This document shows positions 1 to 11,600 of a DNA stretch of 62,000 nt, piece after piece (position 1 is the stretch's first letter; each line of letters starts with the position of its first letter). This DNA comes from Adiantum capillus-veneris (lineage: Eukaryota > Streptophyta > Polypodiopsida > Polypodiales > Pteridaceae). The notes beneath the pieces are model-generated. The model did not search any database. It saw nothing but the letters and a program-made list of their open reading frames with translations, and was not told where the DNA came from. The position numbers and the translations under genes are program-made. The DNA is taken from assembly GCA_014529385.2 (NCBI GenBank), contig CM043947.1, forward strand, positions 123,646,891 through 123,708,890, written 5' to 3'.

Positions 1-851
1 TTGTAAATAGGGAAGTATCTATTTATACCTTTGGTGGCAAGTATCTCTTGAGCATGGCCCTAAAGAAATTGTAAAAATCCTAGGAGAGAGGCCCGCCTTC
101 CAAACCCTAACACTAGAGACCCTTGGGGATCTCATGCAAAGGCTTAAAGAGTCATCTTTGTAATCTCTACCTAGTTTGAATACAAAGAAACTTTTTTGGC
201 ACTATGGATGGGAGTATGGTAGTACTTGTTTTTGGGGTCTAGGGCCTGCCCATCCTCCACCTGATTTTGTTTCCTTTTCTGCAGCTCGGCGGCAACAAAT
301 TAGAGTGTTGTTTACTTGTCTTTAACTTTCTACATTTTAAGTCTTTGTCATTTATAAGCAATTAAGCTTTTTTGACATATTTAATAAGTTGTCAACAAGG
401 TACATCGAGATGTGTTGGAAGATGCAATCGATCACCTCCTGTTACCAAAAGTGGGAATCGTGCAAGATGGTCATCTTTTGCATGGGACACAATGGCATGC
501 AAATCGACGATCGAAGGCTCAAAGAGCTCGAGAGACCCAGTCGATGGGAAATCGTGTACCGACGAGGGGAATGGGGCAATTTGGGTGACTTGTGGAGTCC
601 AAAACTTGACCAAAATGGTTCATTGGGGGTATGTGGAGGTCAAGTGACGATTGTCGGGCAATGCAAAACGCAATAATGCAAAAAACAGGTATGTGCGCCA
701 CGGAGCAACCAAGGCCATTTTGACCAAGCAGGGCGAAAAAAAGACCCTGGGTGCCATGGAGCAACCAGGGCCATTTGACCACGCTATTTTGACCTTGGTC
801 ACTTTGTGGTGCACAAGGTCTTTTTTTTCCCGCCGTGTCTATTAGCAGATG
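1..851. other. Non-coding stretch, no gene recognised
   Basis: I see no convincing gene here; the short open frames overlap each other on both strands and have no recognisable motif. The only structure is a short imperfect tandem duplication near 691-785, where a unit containing GGAGCAACCA followed by GGCCATTT and GACCA occurs twice about 59 bases apart. This may be the flank of the LTR-like repeat that starts near 852. Confidence 0.4.
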
Positions 852-1756
852 GTCACAACGGACGTCTATAGCATAGCTATCATGCACTAACACAATGTCA
901 ATACTCAAGGAAACGACTTGGATGGGGCACAAAAACTCTCTGAGGGTGTCAACCTCAAGAAGTGAACCTACAAAAAAAACCATCTAACACATTATCAAAT
1001 CTATCACTCTCAAACATGGCAAACTGTTTATGTCCTATGTCATTCAACTAGGTAGTCATGCCATTTTAGTACTCAAACAAAGTCCAAATGCAACAAAACT
1101 TTAGGAGGAGGTATATGACACCTAAGGACACAACCCTACCAAGTATGGTCACAACCCAATGAGGTACAAAAATCACGATCCACCATGATCAAGATCTCAA
1201 AATTTTCTATAGACCATACCAAAAAGGTCGCCCTATGGTATAGGAACACTCTCTTATGATCAAAACATCAAAAAAGAACCATTAACACGGTCAAAACAGC
1301 TGGTTTATCTCGCTAAGGCATAGTCATGAACCACATTAGAATTGACAATGATTATACTTAAATGAAAGAGCAGTAGATAGGGAACACAATGCAAGTTTCA
1401 AAATCAAAATTGGATTATTAGAGCTTTAGAGGGATTGATTACAAGGTGCCTCATAGTAGCCGCTCTCAGTCGTACACTCAAAACTCATAAAACCTTGTGA
1501 TAATGATATGTGTCCTCTTCCACTTTACAAAAACAAGCTTTACACCTAGGGAGTTTTGGCCAATGGTCGGATTTACAAGACTCGGACTCATTACAAAATT
1601 TACAACTCAGATTTGGTCTAAACAGACTCGGAGATTATCTGATTAAAACTAAAGGCTCTCTTATAATTACAAGGATTATTGATGGGCATTAAAAAATAAG
1701 GGTTTATGAAAAAAGGGGTCAACTACGAGGGCCTCTATCTGGTTCAAGTGCCAACA
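852..1756 (-). mobile_element. Left LTR-like repeat (copy A) of a minus-strand LTR element
   Basis: This stretch matches 4893 to about 6450 in the same orientation once the 0.77-kb insertion at 5469-6240 is removed. Shared blocks include the one beginning ACGGACGTCT and the one containing TGATAATGA near 1500 and 6290. On the minus strand the repeat begins TGTTGGCAC at 1756 and is immediately preceded by a purine run, which is the arrangement of polypurine tract then 3' LTR. I therefore read it as the 3' LTR of a minus-strand element. The other terminus, near 852, was not resolved to the base. Confidence 0.6.
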
Positions 1757-1770
1757 TTCCCCCCTTCCTA
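1757..1770 (-). other. Polypurine tract next to the 3' LTR
   Basis: On the minus strand this reads AGGAAGGGGGGAA and directly abuts the TGTTGG start of the repeat at 1756. This is where second-strand priming occurs in LTR retrotransposons. It supports both the element type and its minus-strand orientation. Confidence 0.6.
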
Positions 1771-4700
1771 GTCATTGCACGTCCTTGTGCAAGCTTGGTT
1801 CTTTATCTTTGGCTTTGGCACTAGAAGCAACTGGTCGTTTCTTTGGTTTGTGATCTTCAGTAATCAAATATACGCCTCTCCAATGTCGTGGTGAGGTGTT
1901 TGAACTTCTCCCCTCTTACTTCAATCTCTGCCTATGTTGCGAATTCTCCTAAAAGTTTTTTCATCAATGTCCTTTGATAGGCGACGTGGTAGGTAGGTAG
2001 ATCTTTGGTAGTTGGGTTGAAGATAGTGGAGTCCGCTTCAAAGAACCCGGTCATGAATGCTTCCTCGAATGTTTGCATATACTGGGAGGGTAGAAACATG
2101 ATGAGAGCATAGAACCCATGATCACATTTTGAATGGGAATCTCTATTTCTAGGTTCCAGTACAAGCCTTAGGTGCCCTCCAGGAACACTTGACAAGGGTG
2201 TTCTGCTACCTCTATGTCTTCAAAAGTTGTGATACAGGTTATAAGACTTCTGGAAATCTGAACCAGCATCTGACATGTCAAACGGGACATCCCTCATCTT
2301 CATGATGACCCCTTGTGAGGAATTCACTATGTATCTTTCTGATGGTAGGAAGCTATTGGCTGGCTTGGATAAGACTAGGTAGTTCACTGCTGACGGCCTT
2401 TTGCTTTGCCAAGTGTAGAAGCTATCCCAAGATCGCCTTCTATGGTGAATTTTTGTGAAATGTCTCATCCTGGGCGCTTTTCAAACACCATGTGGGATCT
2501 TTTGCTGCCACAAGGCAGTCCGTGGTTGACTAGCCCTCCAAGTTCTAAAAATTTCTTCCAAAAACCCCAAAAAATTCAGTTTTTCCCTCAATTTCAACAT
2601 CACTGCCATATGTTGTTGGGCATTCCAACCAATGAGCTGAAAAATGCATTGGAAAGAATCTGTCCTCGACTCTTGTCTGTACAAACCCCTCTACGCTTCG
2701 ACTTTGCTAGGCCTGTTGACAGATGCCATCAAACTTTAAAAAATGTATATGGCACCGCTCACCTAAAAATTGCCACCAACTTCAACTTTCAATATCTTGC
2801 CAATTTGAACTCCAATTGATGAGTCGTCAACTCATATAGCCTTCATACACTGCATACTCCTCATACAAACCCTAGAGAGGCTGCAAAAACCTCAGATGAC
2901 ACACAGATCGAGGCAATCAAATTGGCACAGTACTTTCCCTTGGTGCAACTTCAACCGCTCATATCTTGGCCGTTCAAACTCTGATTCTCGATCCCAAAAG
3001 ACTGACATGCACCATAAGATGATCACTTCACGCCCATGCATTCACTTCAGCTCTGACCCACCATATGCAATTGTCCAATCTGGTACGTCTAAGCAAACCA
3101 CTTTGAAATTCAAGTTGCCATAACTTCCACTATGTAGCTTTGCTTGAGGAAAAATTTGGACTAGCATTGACACATAGTAGGGCGACCTTTGACACTACCA
3201 TTTCTACACTTTGCACACTTGACCTGTCTCCTTACTCAGGCACCCTGGCATACCATTCGGGCCCTTAAAACCACATATAGCATGCTATCCAATGACCCTT
3301 GCCTGCTCTTGATCTCCATAGCTTCCCAACAAGCTTGGCATGCACTTGAGAGCCCACATAACCCTGCACTGTACTCTTTGTAGCACCGACCAACTTTGGT
3401 TGCACCAATGAGAGTAGTTACATTCAGTCACCTAATCTTGGCATTAAAAATTTCCAACTTTGGTGCTTCAGGTTGACATCAACCTTCTCCTTTGTGCCTA
3501 TCAATCCCACTTTTCCATAATAAAGGAATAGTGCATAACTAAATAAATGTTTCCTTCCTCATCAAAGTATCGATCGACACTATAATCTATAGGTACTATG
3601 AGTTTGAGCTCACTAGGTCTATCTCCTATTTTCACACAATAACGATCCATACCATCTTTGTAGATATGAGCGCCCTGTTCATTTTCAATTTGGTATTGCA
3701 TGTGTAAAAGTCCCGTGTCTGGTGCTGGTTGGGATGGTCCCGCTCCCATGGTTGTTCCTTCCTTAAAGCCCACACTCTTGAATCCCTCATCCATATAGGT
3801 TTAAGATCTCTGTGATGAGGTATCAAAAGGACTTTCCTTTAAGATTGGTAAAGTTCCTTGATTGACATTCCCTTCTATCGAGACGTGACTTGAATGGTCT
3901 CTAGCAATAGGATTTCTATTTTGATATAGCTTGCTTGATCACAAATCCATCAAGAAAATTATTCTTGCAAAACCCTAACATGTTACCTCTTAGGATTAAT
4001 TTAATCTTTCAATGGAACACAATTTGAGTTTCAAACTATGATTTTCACAACCTTTACAAAAATCACTTGGTGGCTATAAGTCTACAGCCACTCCGTTAGT
4101 CAAAATTTGAACCAATCAGAATTTTATCACACTTTCCACAAGAATTTTTATTTTGCTTGTCACATGCACAATTCAAATCCAAATTGAGTTTTCAAAATAC
4201 CACTATGCTTACAGGGATTAGAGCTAGCTATGTTACAAATCAAGGGTCAATCTGTGAGATAGGGGGACGTGGATCACAATCCATTTATCTTTTTATCAAA
4301 ATGCATTGAAACTTGATACAAAGATTCCTCCCAGTCCATTGATCCTTGCTATATGGTTTTATTTGATTTAGAGCACTTTAGGTCACCCAACAGTCAAACC
4401 CTAGCTCTGTTTGGTGGTTGTTGATTTGGAGTACTTTTACCCTCTTTTGATCCACTTCTTGGATTTTTTTGACTATCTTGTTTTTGGATATTTTTTGGTC
4501 GTTGCTACAACTCTATATGGTCTACATCCAAAAAATCAGAAAAGGTACATGGATTGCGATCCATGTTCCATCAGTTTTGGAACCCTAAATTTGGCTTGAT
4601 GATTACATGTAGTAAGAGTAGTCTACTCCAACACTTATTTTTGGATTTGGAAAACGTTTTGTTGATCAAAATAAATATTTTGTACCTACCTTGCGATTTT

Positions 4701-4890
4701 TGACTAGCATCTACTCTTTTAATCATTTGGTCAGTTTTTTGGAGTTTTTTGCTATAATGTCCCAAATGTAACCAACTACTCACTGCTCAATCCTAGCCTT
4801 AGATGATCAAAAGGTACATGGATCTTCATCTATGTTTGATCACATCTGAACATGAAATTTGGTTAGTCGTATGCTTTGTTAGCGAGTTGT
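1771..4890 (-). pseudogene. Internal region of the minus-strand LTR element, degraded protein remnants
   Basis: This lies between the two LTR-like repeats. Minus-strand frames at 2468-2220, 2195-1932 and 3794-3501 look like pieces of a coding region. They give a charged, glutamate- and lysine-rich stretch that runs on past 1932 in the same frame toward the polypurine tract if single stops are ignored. I cannot recognise gag, protease, reverse transcriptase or integrase motifs in any of it, so the element may be non-autonomous or too decayed to name. The approximately 850 bases between 2820 and 3500 hold no frame I would support. Confidence 0.35.
4260..4850. repeat. Three spaced ACATGGAT/ATCCATGT palindromic motifs
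   Basis: Near 4267, 4545 and 4815 the sequence repeats a short inverted motif, clearest at 4546-4565 as ACATGGATTGCGATCCATGT (one mismatched pair). The copies are about 270 bases apart and two are preceded by AAAGGTACATGGAT. The surrounding sequence is weakly similar between copies. This looks like a decayed tandem repeat with a palindromic core; no function is evident. Confidence 0.35.
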
Positions 4891-4892
4891 CT

Positions 4893-6450
4893 TGAGACGG
4901 ACGTCTGTAGCATAGCTATCTCTTCCCTAGCACTAACATAATATCAATACTTAGGAAAGAAACTCGGATAAGGCACAGAGACTCTTTGAGGGTGTTAACC
5001 TCAAGAGGTGAACCTATGCAACAACAATATCTCTAGTACCAACAAATCTATCACTCTTAATCTGGCAACCTGCTTATGTCCTATGTCACTACAATCAGCC
5101 ATCGCACCATTTGGGCACTCGAGCGAAGTCCAAATGTTACGAAACTTTGGGAGGAGTCTAAGACACTAACCTACCAAGTTTGGTCACAATCCAATTAGGT
5201 ACCAAAATCATGATTCATCATGATCAAGGTCTTAGAAATTGCAACAAAAAATACCAAAAAGGTCGTCCTATGGTTCCTATGGTCGTAATCTCAAAAAATG
5301 ATCATTAACGTACTCAAAATAGCAAATGTAGCCTAGTTGTAAAGCACAATACAATTGACAATGATTATACTTGAATGAAATAACAATAGACAGGGAACAC
5401 ATTGCAAGTTTCGTAATCAAAATGTGACTACGAGAGCTCAAGATATATTAATTACAAGGCACATGAGCCCCGGGGGATTCACCATGGAAAACTTACCACA
5501 CCACGTAAGTGCAAGGGAGGGGGTTATTTTTACAAGTTGCATAAGTGTATAAGTGAGGGGCAGGCCCCCAATAATTTAACTCCCAAGCTTAAAAATAAGG
5601 AAGGGGGTATCATTTTTATTTTTTATTTTTTTTGGGGGGGGGGGGAGAAAAGGGAAAAATGAGAAGAAGTTTTCGTGTTTCAAAATCATGACTTCCCAAA
5701 AGAGTCTGGGGCCTCGAACTTGTGAGTTAATAGCTACAAAGATACATGCAAGAACTAACACTTCTTTGTAACAATTTCTTGTTTTGTGATTATAGTTTAT
5801 TTGTTAGAGGGATGAAATCTATAAAGAGTTTGTATAGATGCAAATTTGTACGGAGAACCTAACACAACTTTATAACTATGTTTTTTGAGTAATTTAGATG
5901 GGTCAGAATTAGACGAGTAGCTAGAGTGTAGGCTGAATGGGCAATGGTTTGAAAGTAAAACTAAGATACATTGAGGATACATCTAGTTATCAACAGAAGT
6001 GGTTCCTTAGTATGTTGCTTGCTACTATGCTACACGCTCTTGGACTAGTTTTACTCAATTAGATCATGTGAGACTTAAATTTTATATGTAAGATAGGGGT
6101 ATGATATTTTTCTGTATTGATTATCATATAAGCGTAAAAAGGGGGGTCATATTCTCTAATATGAGTCCTATCTAGGGTTTTATCAAAGTTGTCCGCTCGC
6201 AGGTGGCGTCCCGTTTTGTATATAGAGTGAATCCCCCGGGACATGAGAGTAGCTGCTCTCAATAGTACTCTCCAAAACTCAAAAAATTTTGATAATGAGA
6301 AGTCTCCCTTTCCATCTTTACAAAAATGAGTTTTATTTCTAAGGCTTACTTGGCTAATGGCCGGCGGCTTTACAAGGCTCATACTCATTTACAAATGCTA
6401 CGACTTTGCCACCACTACAAGGTAGATATGGTTAATGGACATGATACTCA
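4893..6450 (-). mobile_element. Right LTR-like repeat (copy B), interrupted by an inverted-repeat transposon
   Basis: This matches copy A (852-1756) in direct orientation, first from 4893 to about 5460 and then again from about 6248, where GAGAGTAGCTGCTCTCA pairs with copy A near 1455. The break coincides exactly with the transposon at 5469-6240. In the minus-strand reading this would be the 5' LTR. Similarity fades after about 6450, so its outer terminus is uncertain. The two copies differ at many positions, so the insertion is old. Confidence 0.6.
5469..6240. mobile_element. Inverted-repeat DNA transposon (MITE-like), copy 1
   Basis: The left end CCCGGGGGATTCAC at 5469 is matched by its reverse complement GTGAATCCCCCGGG ending at 6240. 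The host sequence ACATGAG is present on both sides (5461-5467 and 6241-6247), a 7-bp target duplication. The uninterrupted paralogous sequence near 1440-1460 shows the empty site. The interior has no convincing ORF and carries a long T and G run near 5625-5645. Relatives lie at 12,995, 18,047 and 51,763. The superfamily is unassigned; hAT (8 bp) would need one mismatch. Confidence 0.75.
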
Positions 6451-9400
6451 TGTGTGGGATACAGGATTACTGCTAGGGATTCAAGGGTAGCACACGTCAT
6501 TGAATTTTGAAGTCATGAATATGGATTGGCCATATGTGGTACTTAGTCGGGAGTGGTTATATGGGTTAGGGTCATCATTAAAGCGTAGCCATGAGCATAA
6601 TAGTTTGATGTTCAAATCCAATGGCGTGCACTTGTTGTTGTTGGACAAGAAGAATGTTCCTTCCTCGCCACTTATTTGTACAGCCAAGCTTATGAAGCTC
6701 TCTTCTTTAGATGTAGTAGAAGAACTCTTTTTGTGTTACTTTCTTTTAATGTTGATAATGTTTTAAATGACAGTTCGCTAGCCCTTTGGGATACAACCCT
6801 GGCCATCTGAGAAACATGAGGGGCCCTCTGGGTAGCATCAAGGGCCCTTTGGACAACATACACCAACAAAAGTGATATGTAGGCAAAAAAACAAAAAAAA
6901 CAGAATAGCATGAAATTGGTGTAATGATGAGAAACGTTCATTCAACAATTGAAATGATCCCCAAGTACTTGCACCACCTAAACCCTCCACGAAGATTCTT
7001 CCTACACAAACCTGTTTCCAGGCCTAGTGGAGGTAACTAGTCGTAAAATACACGTACATTGGTATAGTGATGAGTAGCGCTCCATTCCAGTAATAGAAAT
7101 GAGTCCCAAGCACTTGCACCACATAAACCCTCTAGGAGAATGCCTCCTACCGAAACCTTCTTCCATGCGGATAGAAAACGGTGGTAACTATACATGGACG
7201 TTTTTATAGGGGGAAAAAGATGCAAAAGAAAATCATGATAAATCTCAAGGATAAACCTCAATTTTTATCTCTAGTGGGGACTCTAAAGAGGGTGCCAAAA
7301 TGTGTGTCTGAGAGGATGGGCTATTGTTTATATAGGCCCCTCCGAACTTGGTGCCTCTTTAAAAATTTGGAGGTAATTTTGAGCCTGTCGGGATACTAAG
7401 GGGGGCCGTCAAGGCCCATCAAGAAAATCAAATATCTCGACGGGAAAGCAAGAAACCCCATCTTTAACATGTCAATGTAAATCTGATGTTATTAACACTC
7501 CCATGGGGTGTTAATAACATGAGTTATTTACCACTTCACACTTCACGTAAACACGTGAATGAAATCCATGTCTATTTGTCATCAATGTGATGGGATTAGA
7601 CACAACGTTGGCTAAGGAAATAAGAAGCCGGAGGTAAGGCCTTCCCAATGTGAGGCCCCACCGGTATCACCACCTTGTGAGGTTCCACACAAAAAAGAGA
7701 GATTTAATATTAGGGTCTTTACTTTTGATGTTGTGGTTGTGTCTTTTTGTGGTTTACAGGCACCTAAATACATTTGGATTTTTTTTTTCTAGTTTCCATG
7801 CTTGCTTGGTTCCTTGCATTCCTTGTTTGAAATGTTGTCATCAATTTTGGAGTGTGGATTGTGGTTCTTCAAACTCTTGATTTGTCGAAAAATTACTTTG
7901 ACAGAAGGGTATGTAGCACCTTGGAGCCTTCAATGGTTCTAATAGTAATGGAGTTTTTGTCTTATTTTGGTATTGCATCGTATATTTGCATCCATGGGGT
8001 TCTAGTTTAGAATCTAAGACAGTACAGAATTGATGTCAACGAAATATTTCATCCACTCTAATGTTAATGTTAACTCCACCCAATGTTTCCAAGAGGGAAT
8101 TATTGGTGGTACGTTGGATAGGGGGAAAGGGGAACACACCCGGAACCCAAGTAATTTGCCTCTCTATAGCTCAGGATTATCACTGCATAAGGACAAGGTG
8201 GACTAATATCAACAATCCTTTATAGGTAAGGTCACATTTTCAAGGTCATGCGTTCTCTTCCTTGTGTCTTTTTTGGACAAACTCCCTGTGATGCTTTATG
8301 CCTCTAGTAATGACCATCCAAGAAGGTGCAAAACTTGACATTTGGTGGGCACAACATCCTAAAGACCAAGATCTTATTAGCTTTGCTCATTAGTCAACAT
8401 AGAATGTACAAAGAATAGATACCTGGAGTTTGGAGGCTCTATTTCTTTCTTATTTGTCTCAAAGCTAATCTAACATGCTACGTGTGCCTTGTAAGTATGT
8501 AGGTGTATCATGTGTGCTCATCAGAAGGTACATTATTCATACTAAATCTATAGATTTACACTTGAGCAAGGATCATAAATCCAATTTCCAAATAAAACTT
8601 ATAGGTTTATAAGAAGAGTGGTTTTATTGAAAATTGAAATTTGTTCCTGCAATGTGGAAAGATCATTTATTAACCCTTGATCGCATGTGATACATGAGAT
8701 TTTTAATGGTACATCTCAAGTCTAACCTACCCTTATAGCTTGAAGATTGTTTATTGGGAATGCATGCATCTCATCTTCTGGCTCATCCTACAAATTATGG
8801 ATATGCAAATTGGTGCATAGGCATTTTGTAGAGGCAAGACATGGTTTTTGAGGTATAATATGTCATCCAATGCTTGCTTACGCTCCTATACAGTAAACCT
8901 TACAATGGTACCTTTGAACATAATAAGGTCAATCATTTCAAGCATGTGTGGCATGCACAAATACATAAGTAGAGCAAGGGTGGAGTCCACATGGGGCTTG
9001 AGAAGGCCAAACGACCATGGGGTGTGTAGCTCCATTGATATCCGACCATGTGTGAAGAGCCAGCTCACAGCCAGGTTTATATGAATGGGACTCCTATGGT
9101 TGGGTGGATAGTTCTAGCCAATGCTCCTATGTATAGAGCTCACATGAGGCATGGCATTCGACGCCTACGCATCAGAAACCATCATAAACCACTTTGTTAA
9201 GCTGTTGCCATCATAATTGTTCATTCACATCGGCAACACATTTCTTGCTCGGTAATTATCAACACATGAAATCAAAATACGTCTCTATTATGCAGGAGTG
9301 TTGCAGTCTGGAGTGGGCTTTCAAATAAGTTCCCAACAGTTCCTTTTGGGTACTAACATCTTCACAAATACAGCAATAATTGTGTTCAACATAAAGACAT

Positions 9401-9660
9401 CACAATTGTCATCTCACAGCTAGCTGCTTATACAATCAAAAATGTTGCGCTAAGTCTTATGGACTAACTAGGGATTAATGAAATGTCCACCACCTTAAGA
9501 TGCTCAAATCTCTGCTCAGTGGTGGCCATTTGGGGTCATACGGCCCCTTATTGTTCATTGCCCATCTTCAACACAATTTTAAGAGCAAAATTCTGAACTG
9601 GGCAACAAGTCGGTTATGATTTAAGTTCTTGAATCAAAGGCGTAAGGCTTTGTTCCTGTC
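6451..9660. other. Non-coding stretch with a local tandem duplication
   Basis: No gene is recognised; the open frames are short and unconserved-looking. A unit of about 145 bases is duplicated at roughly 6925-7210; both copies contain an AAATGA..CCCAAG.ACTTGCACCAC core. A hairpin lies at 7486-7520 (listed separately). The remainder is AT-rich sequence without recognisable signals. Confidence 0.4.
7486..7520. repeat. Perfect 13-bp inverted repeat (hairpin)
   Basis: ATGTTATTAACAC is followed nine bases later by its exact reverse complement GTGTTAATAACAT. The spacer TCCCATGGG is itself nearly self-complementary, so the whole can form a long stem. No T-run or coding context suggests a defined function; it could be the core of an old miniature inverted-repeat element. 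Confidence 0.5.
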
Positions 9661-9678
9661 TTGCATTTTTTCCATTCC

Positions 9679-10917
9679 TTAAAGCAGCCCCTTCTCCTTG
9701 CAGCATTCAATGGCGTCTAGGAGCATGTCCTTTAATGTATACTTGTATTGGAAGCCAAGGGTCTTCAACTTGGAAGAGTCAAAATAGTGAATCTCGGGCT
9801 CTCCAAGATAGGACAGACTGAACCAAAAAAACAAAAATGCAAGATGAGAAACTACTCTTGCATCCTCTCCAGATGCCAGGAGAACAAATTTACGATGGCC
9901 GTAAGAGAGCAAAAGTAGCTTACTCAAGCTGAGAACGGATGATGTCTGCAACATCCGTGATTGACGCATCAACTGCGGAGCAGACATAGCGGCCTCTTGC
10001 CTCTGGGTTTTCATACAGAAAAATGAAGGCCCGCACCACATCATCAGTGTGAATGTACGAGAGGCGCATCACGAAGGGCAGTCTAGATGCATCACCTGTA
10101 CATGGAAGCAGGACAATGTTAACTAGCACAGTTGAGAGAGAGAGAGAGAGATACCAGTGACTAGAGCCAGAGCATCCTTGATGCTGTTGGGAATCCTGGG
10201 AAGCAGAAAGGGCCCGGTTACGAGTGTTGGATTTGCGACAACTAAGTCCAAATTGTGCATCCGGGCAAACTCCACAGCAGCTCTTTCCCCAAGTGTCTTG
10301 GCCACAAAGTATGGCTTAACATCAAAAAAGACAGCCATGCTAAAAGTCATGGACCTTTATATTAGAAGCTTCAACTAGGTCCAATACTGCATACAGTCTC
10401 TTTTAGTTGGTACTACTTCCGCCCATGCATGCATATTTAGCTTACCCATCCTGACATTTTGCTCTTTAAACAAAAATCCACATCTGTCCAGCAAGACTCG
10501 TCAAAAACTCGATCTGCATCGTCTTTCCCTGGCGTCCGAATTGCCCCTGCGGATGACACATGTAGCACACGCTTAACTGACCGGGTCTTGATACATGATC
10601 TTAGAACATTCAGAGTGCCTTGAACCGCCGGATTGATTGCCTGTTTCTGTGTTTCAAAGATGATCATAGATGAAAAGAAGCAGGCCACTAAATGATCTGA
10701 ATCGCTTTCAAGTTTTTATACCTGGGGGTCCTCTGCACTGAAATTGGTTGGACATGCTAAGTGAAACACACCATCACACCCTTGGACTGCATCATCAAAG
10801 TCTCCTTCGACAAGTAAGTCAGCTTTCACGATTTCAAGTCGCTCCAGCTTTGATGGAGAAATGAGAGAAAAAGGATGTAGATCCTGCTTGTCGTCTTTGC
10901 ATACAGCCGAGTACCAA

Positions 10918-10997
<80 letters not shown>

Positions 10998-11241
10998 ACA
11001 GAGCATCCTTGATTAAAACAAGTAAATTAAACTTAACCATAACAAAAACGGGTAATATGACAGCAGCAAAATACTGAAGAAGTAGGAGCCACACAGGAGA
11101 CCAGATATTATTGAGGAACATACCAGCATTGAGCACAGACGCTTTGACGCGGTAGCCTTTTTCCAGGAGGCGCATGACGAGCCAGGAGCCGAGATGGCCA
11201 GTGGAGCCAGTGACCAAGACTTTGGGAAGATCAGCATCCAT
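9679..11241 (-). CDS. DFR/CCR-like NAD(P)-dependent reductase, six exons, 320 aa
   Basis: This is an extended short-chain reductase related to dihydroflavonol 4-reductase, anthocyanidin reductase and cinnamoyl-CoA reductase, enzymes that reduce flavonoid or phenylpropanoid substrates in the cytosol. Exons read on the minus strand are 11241-11124, 10894-10722, 10646-10446, 10314-10155, 10095-9924 and 9817-9679. All introns have GT-AG ends, phases join cleanly, and the total is 963 nt with no internal stop. The Rossmann motif GSTGHLG is at residues 12-18. The catalytic set is Ser129 in VSSAGAI plus Tyr166 and Lys170 (YFVAK), and YIHTDDVVRAFIF (about 231-243) is family typical. The C-terminus ends KEKGLL. 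Residue 37, usually the Arg of VRATVRDP in DFR, is Leu. The CCR hallmark NWYCYGK is absent. The substrate cannot be decided from sequence. Confidence 0.9.
10922..10996 (+). repeat. (CT)n then (CA)n tract inside intron 1 of the reductase gene
   Basis: About 51 bases of CT repeat run straight into about 24 bases of CA repeat. On the gene's strand this is (TG)n followed by (AG)n ending 28 bases before the intron 1 acceptor at 10895, where the polypyrimidine tract would be expected. The acceptor must therefore be recognised with a purine-rich upstream region, which could affect splicing efficiency. Confidence 0.85.
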
Positions 11242-11302
11242 GGTTCTGATGAATATGGACCCTGGTCTCTCACTCGCTTGCTCTGTCAACGAGAATGAAG
11301 AT

Positions 11303-11380
<78 letters not shown>

Positions 11381-11600
11381 ATGCACGGTGCATACGAACC
11401 TGTGAAATTTCGTCCATGCTGCGCTTTCAACATGGAGGGTACAAAAGCGGAGTGCGAGTCGCGCTACAGCATGAGCCATATTCGCTCCAAGCCTCCAACC
11501 TTTAGAGACGCTTGGATCTGTGCAGCTCCAAGCGTCTACACGGAGCTGCGAGTCTCTAAAGGTACAAGTTTCAGTTATTTTACACTTGTGAAAATTGAGT
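11242..11600 (-). promoter_or_regulatory. Upstream region of the reductase gene with a (GA)n leader and a hairpin
   Basis: On the gene's strand, 63 bases upstream of the ATG there is an uninterrupted (GA)36 tract (11305-11376). Such tracts in plant leaders and promoters can bind GAGA-binding (BPC) proteins, which is family knowledge, not shown here. Further upstream, 11498-11563 forms a nested stem: ACCTTTAGAGAC pairs with GTCTCTAAAGGT, and inside it TGCAGCTCC pairs with GGAGCTGC. No clear TATA box was identified, so the transcription start is unknown. Confidence 0.45.
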
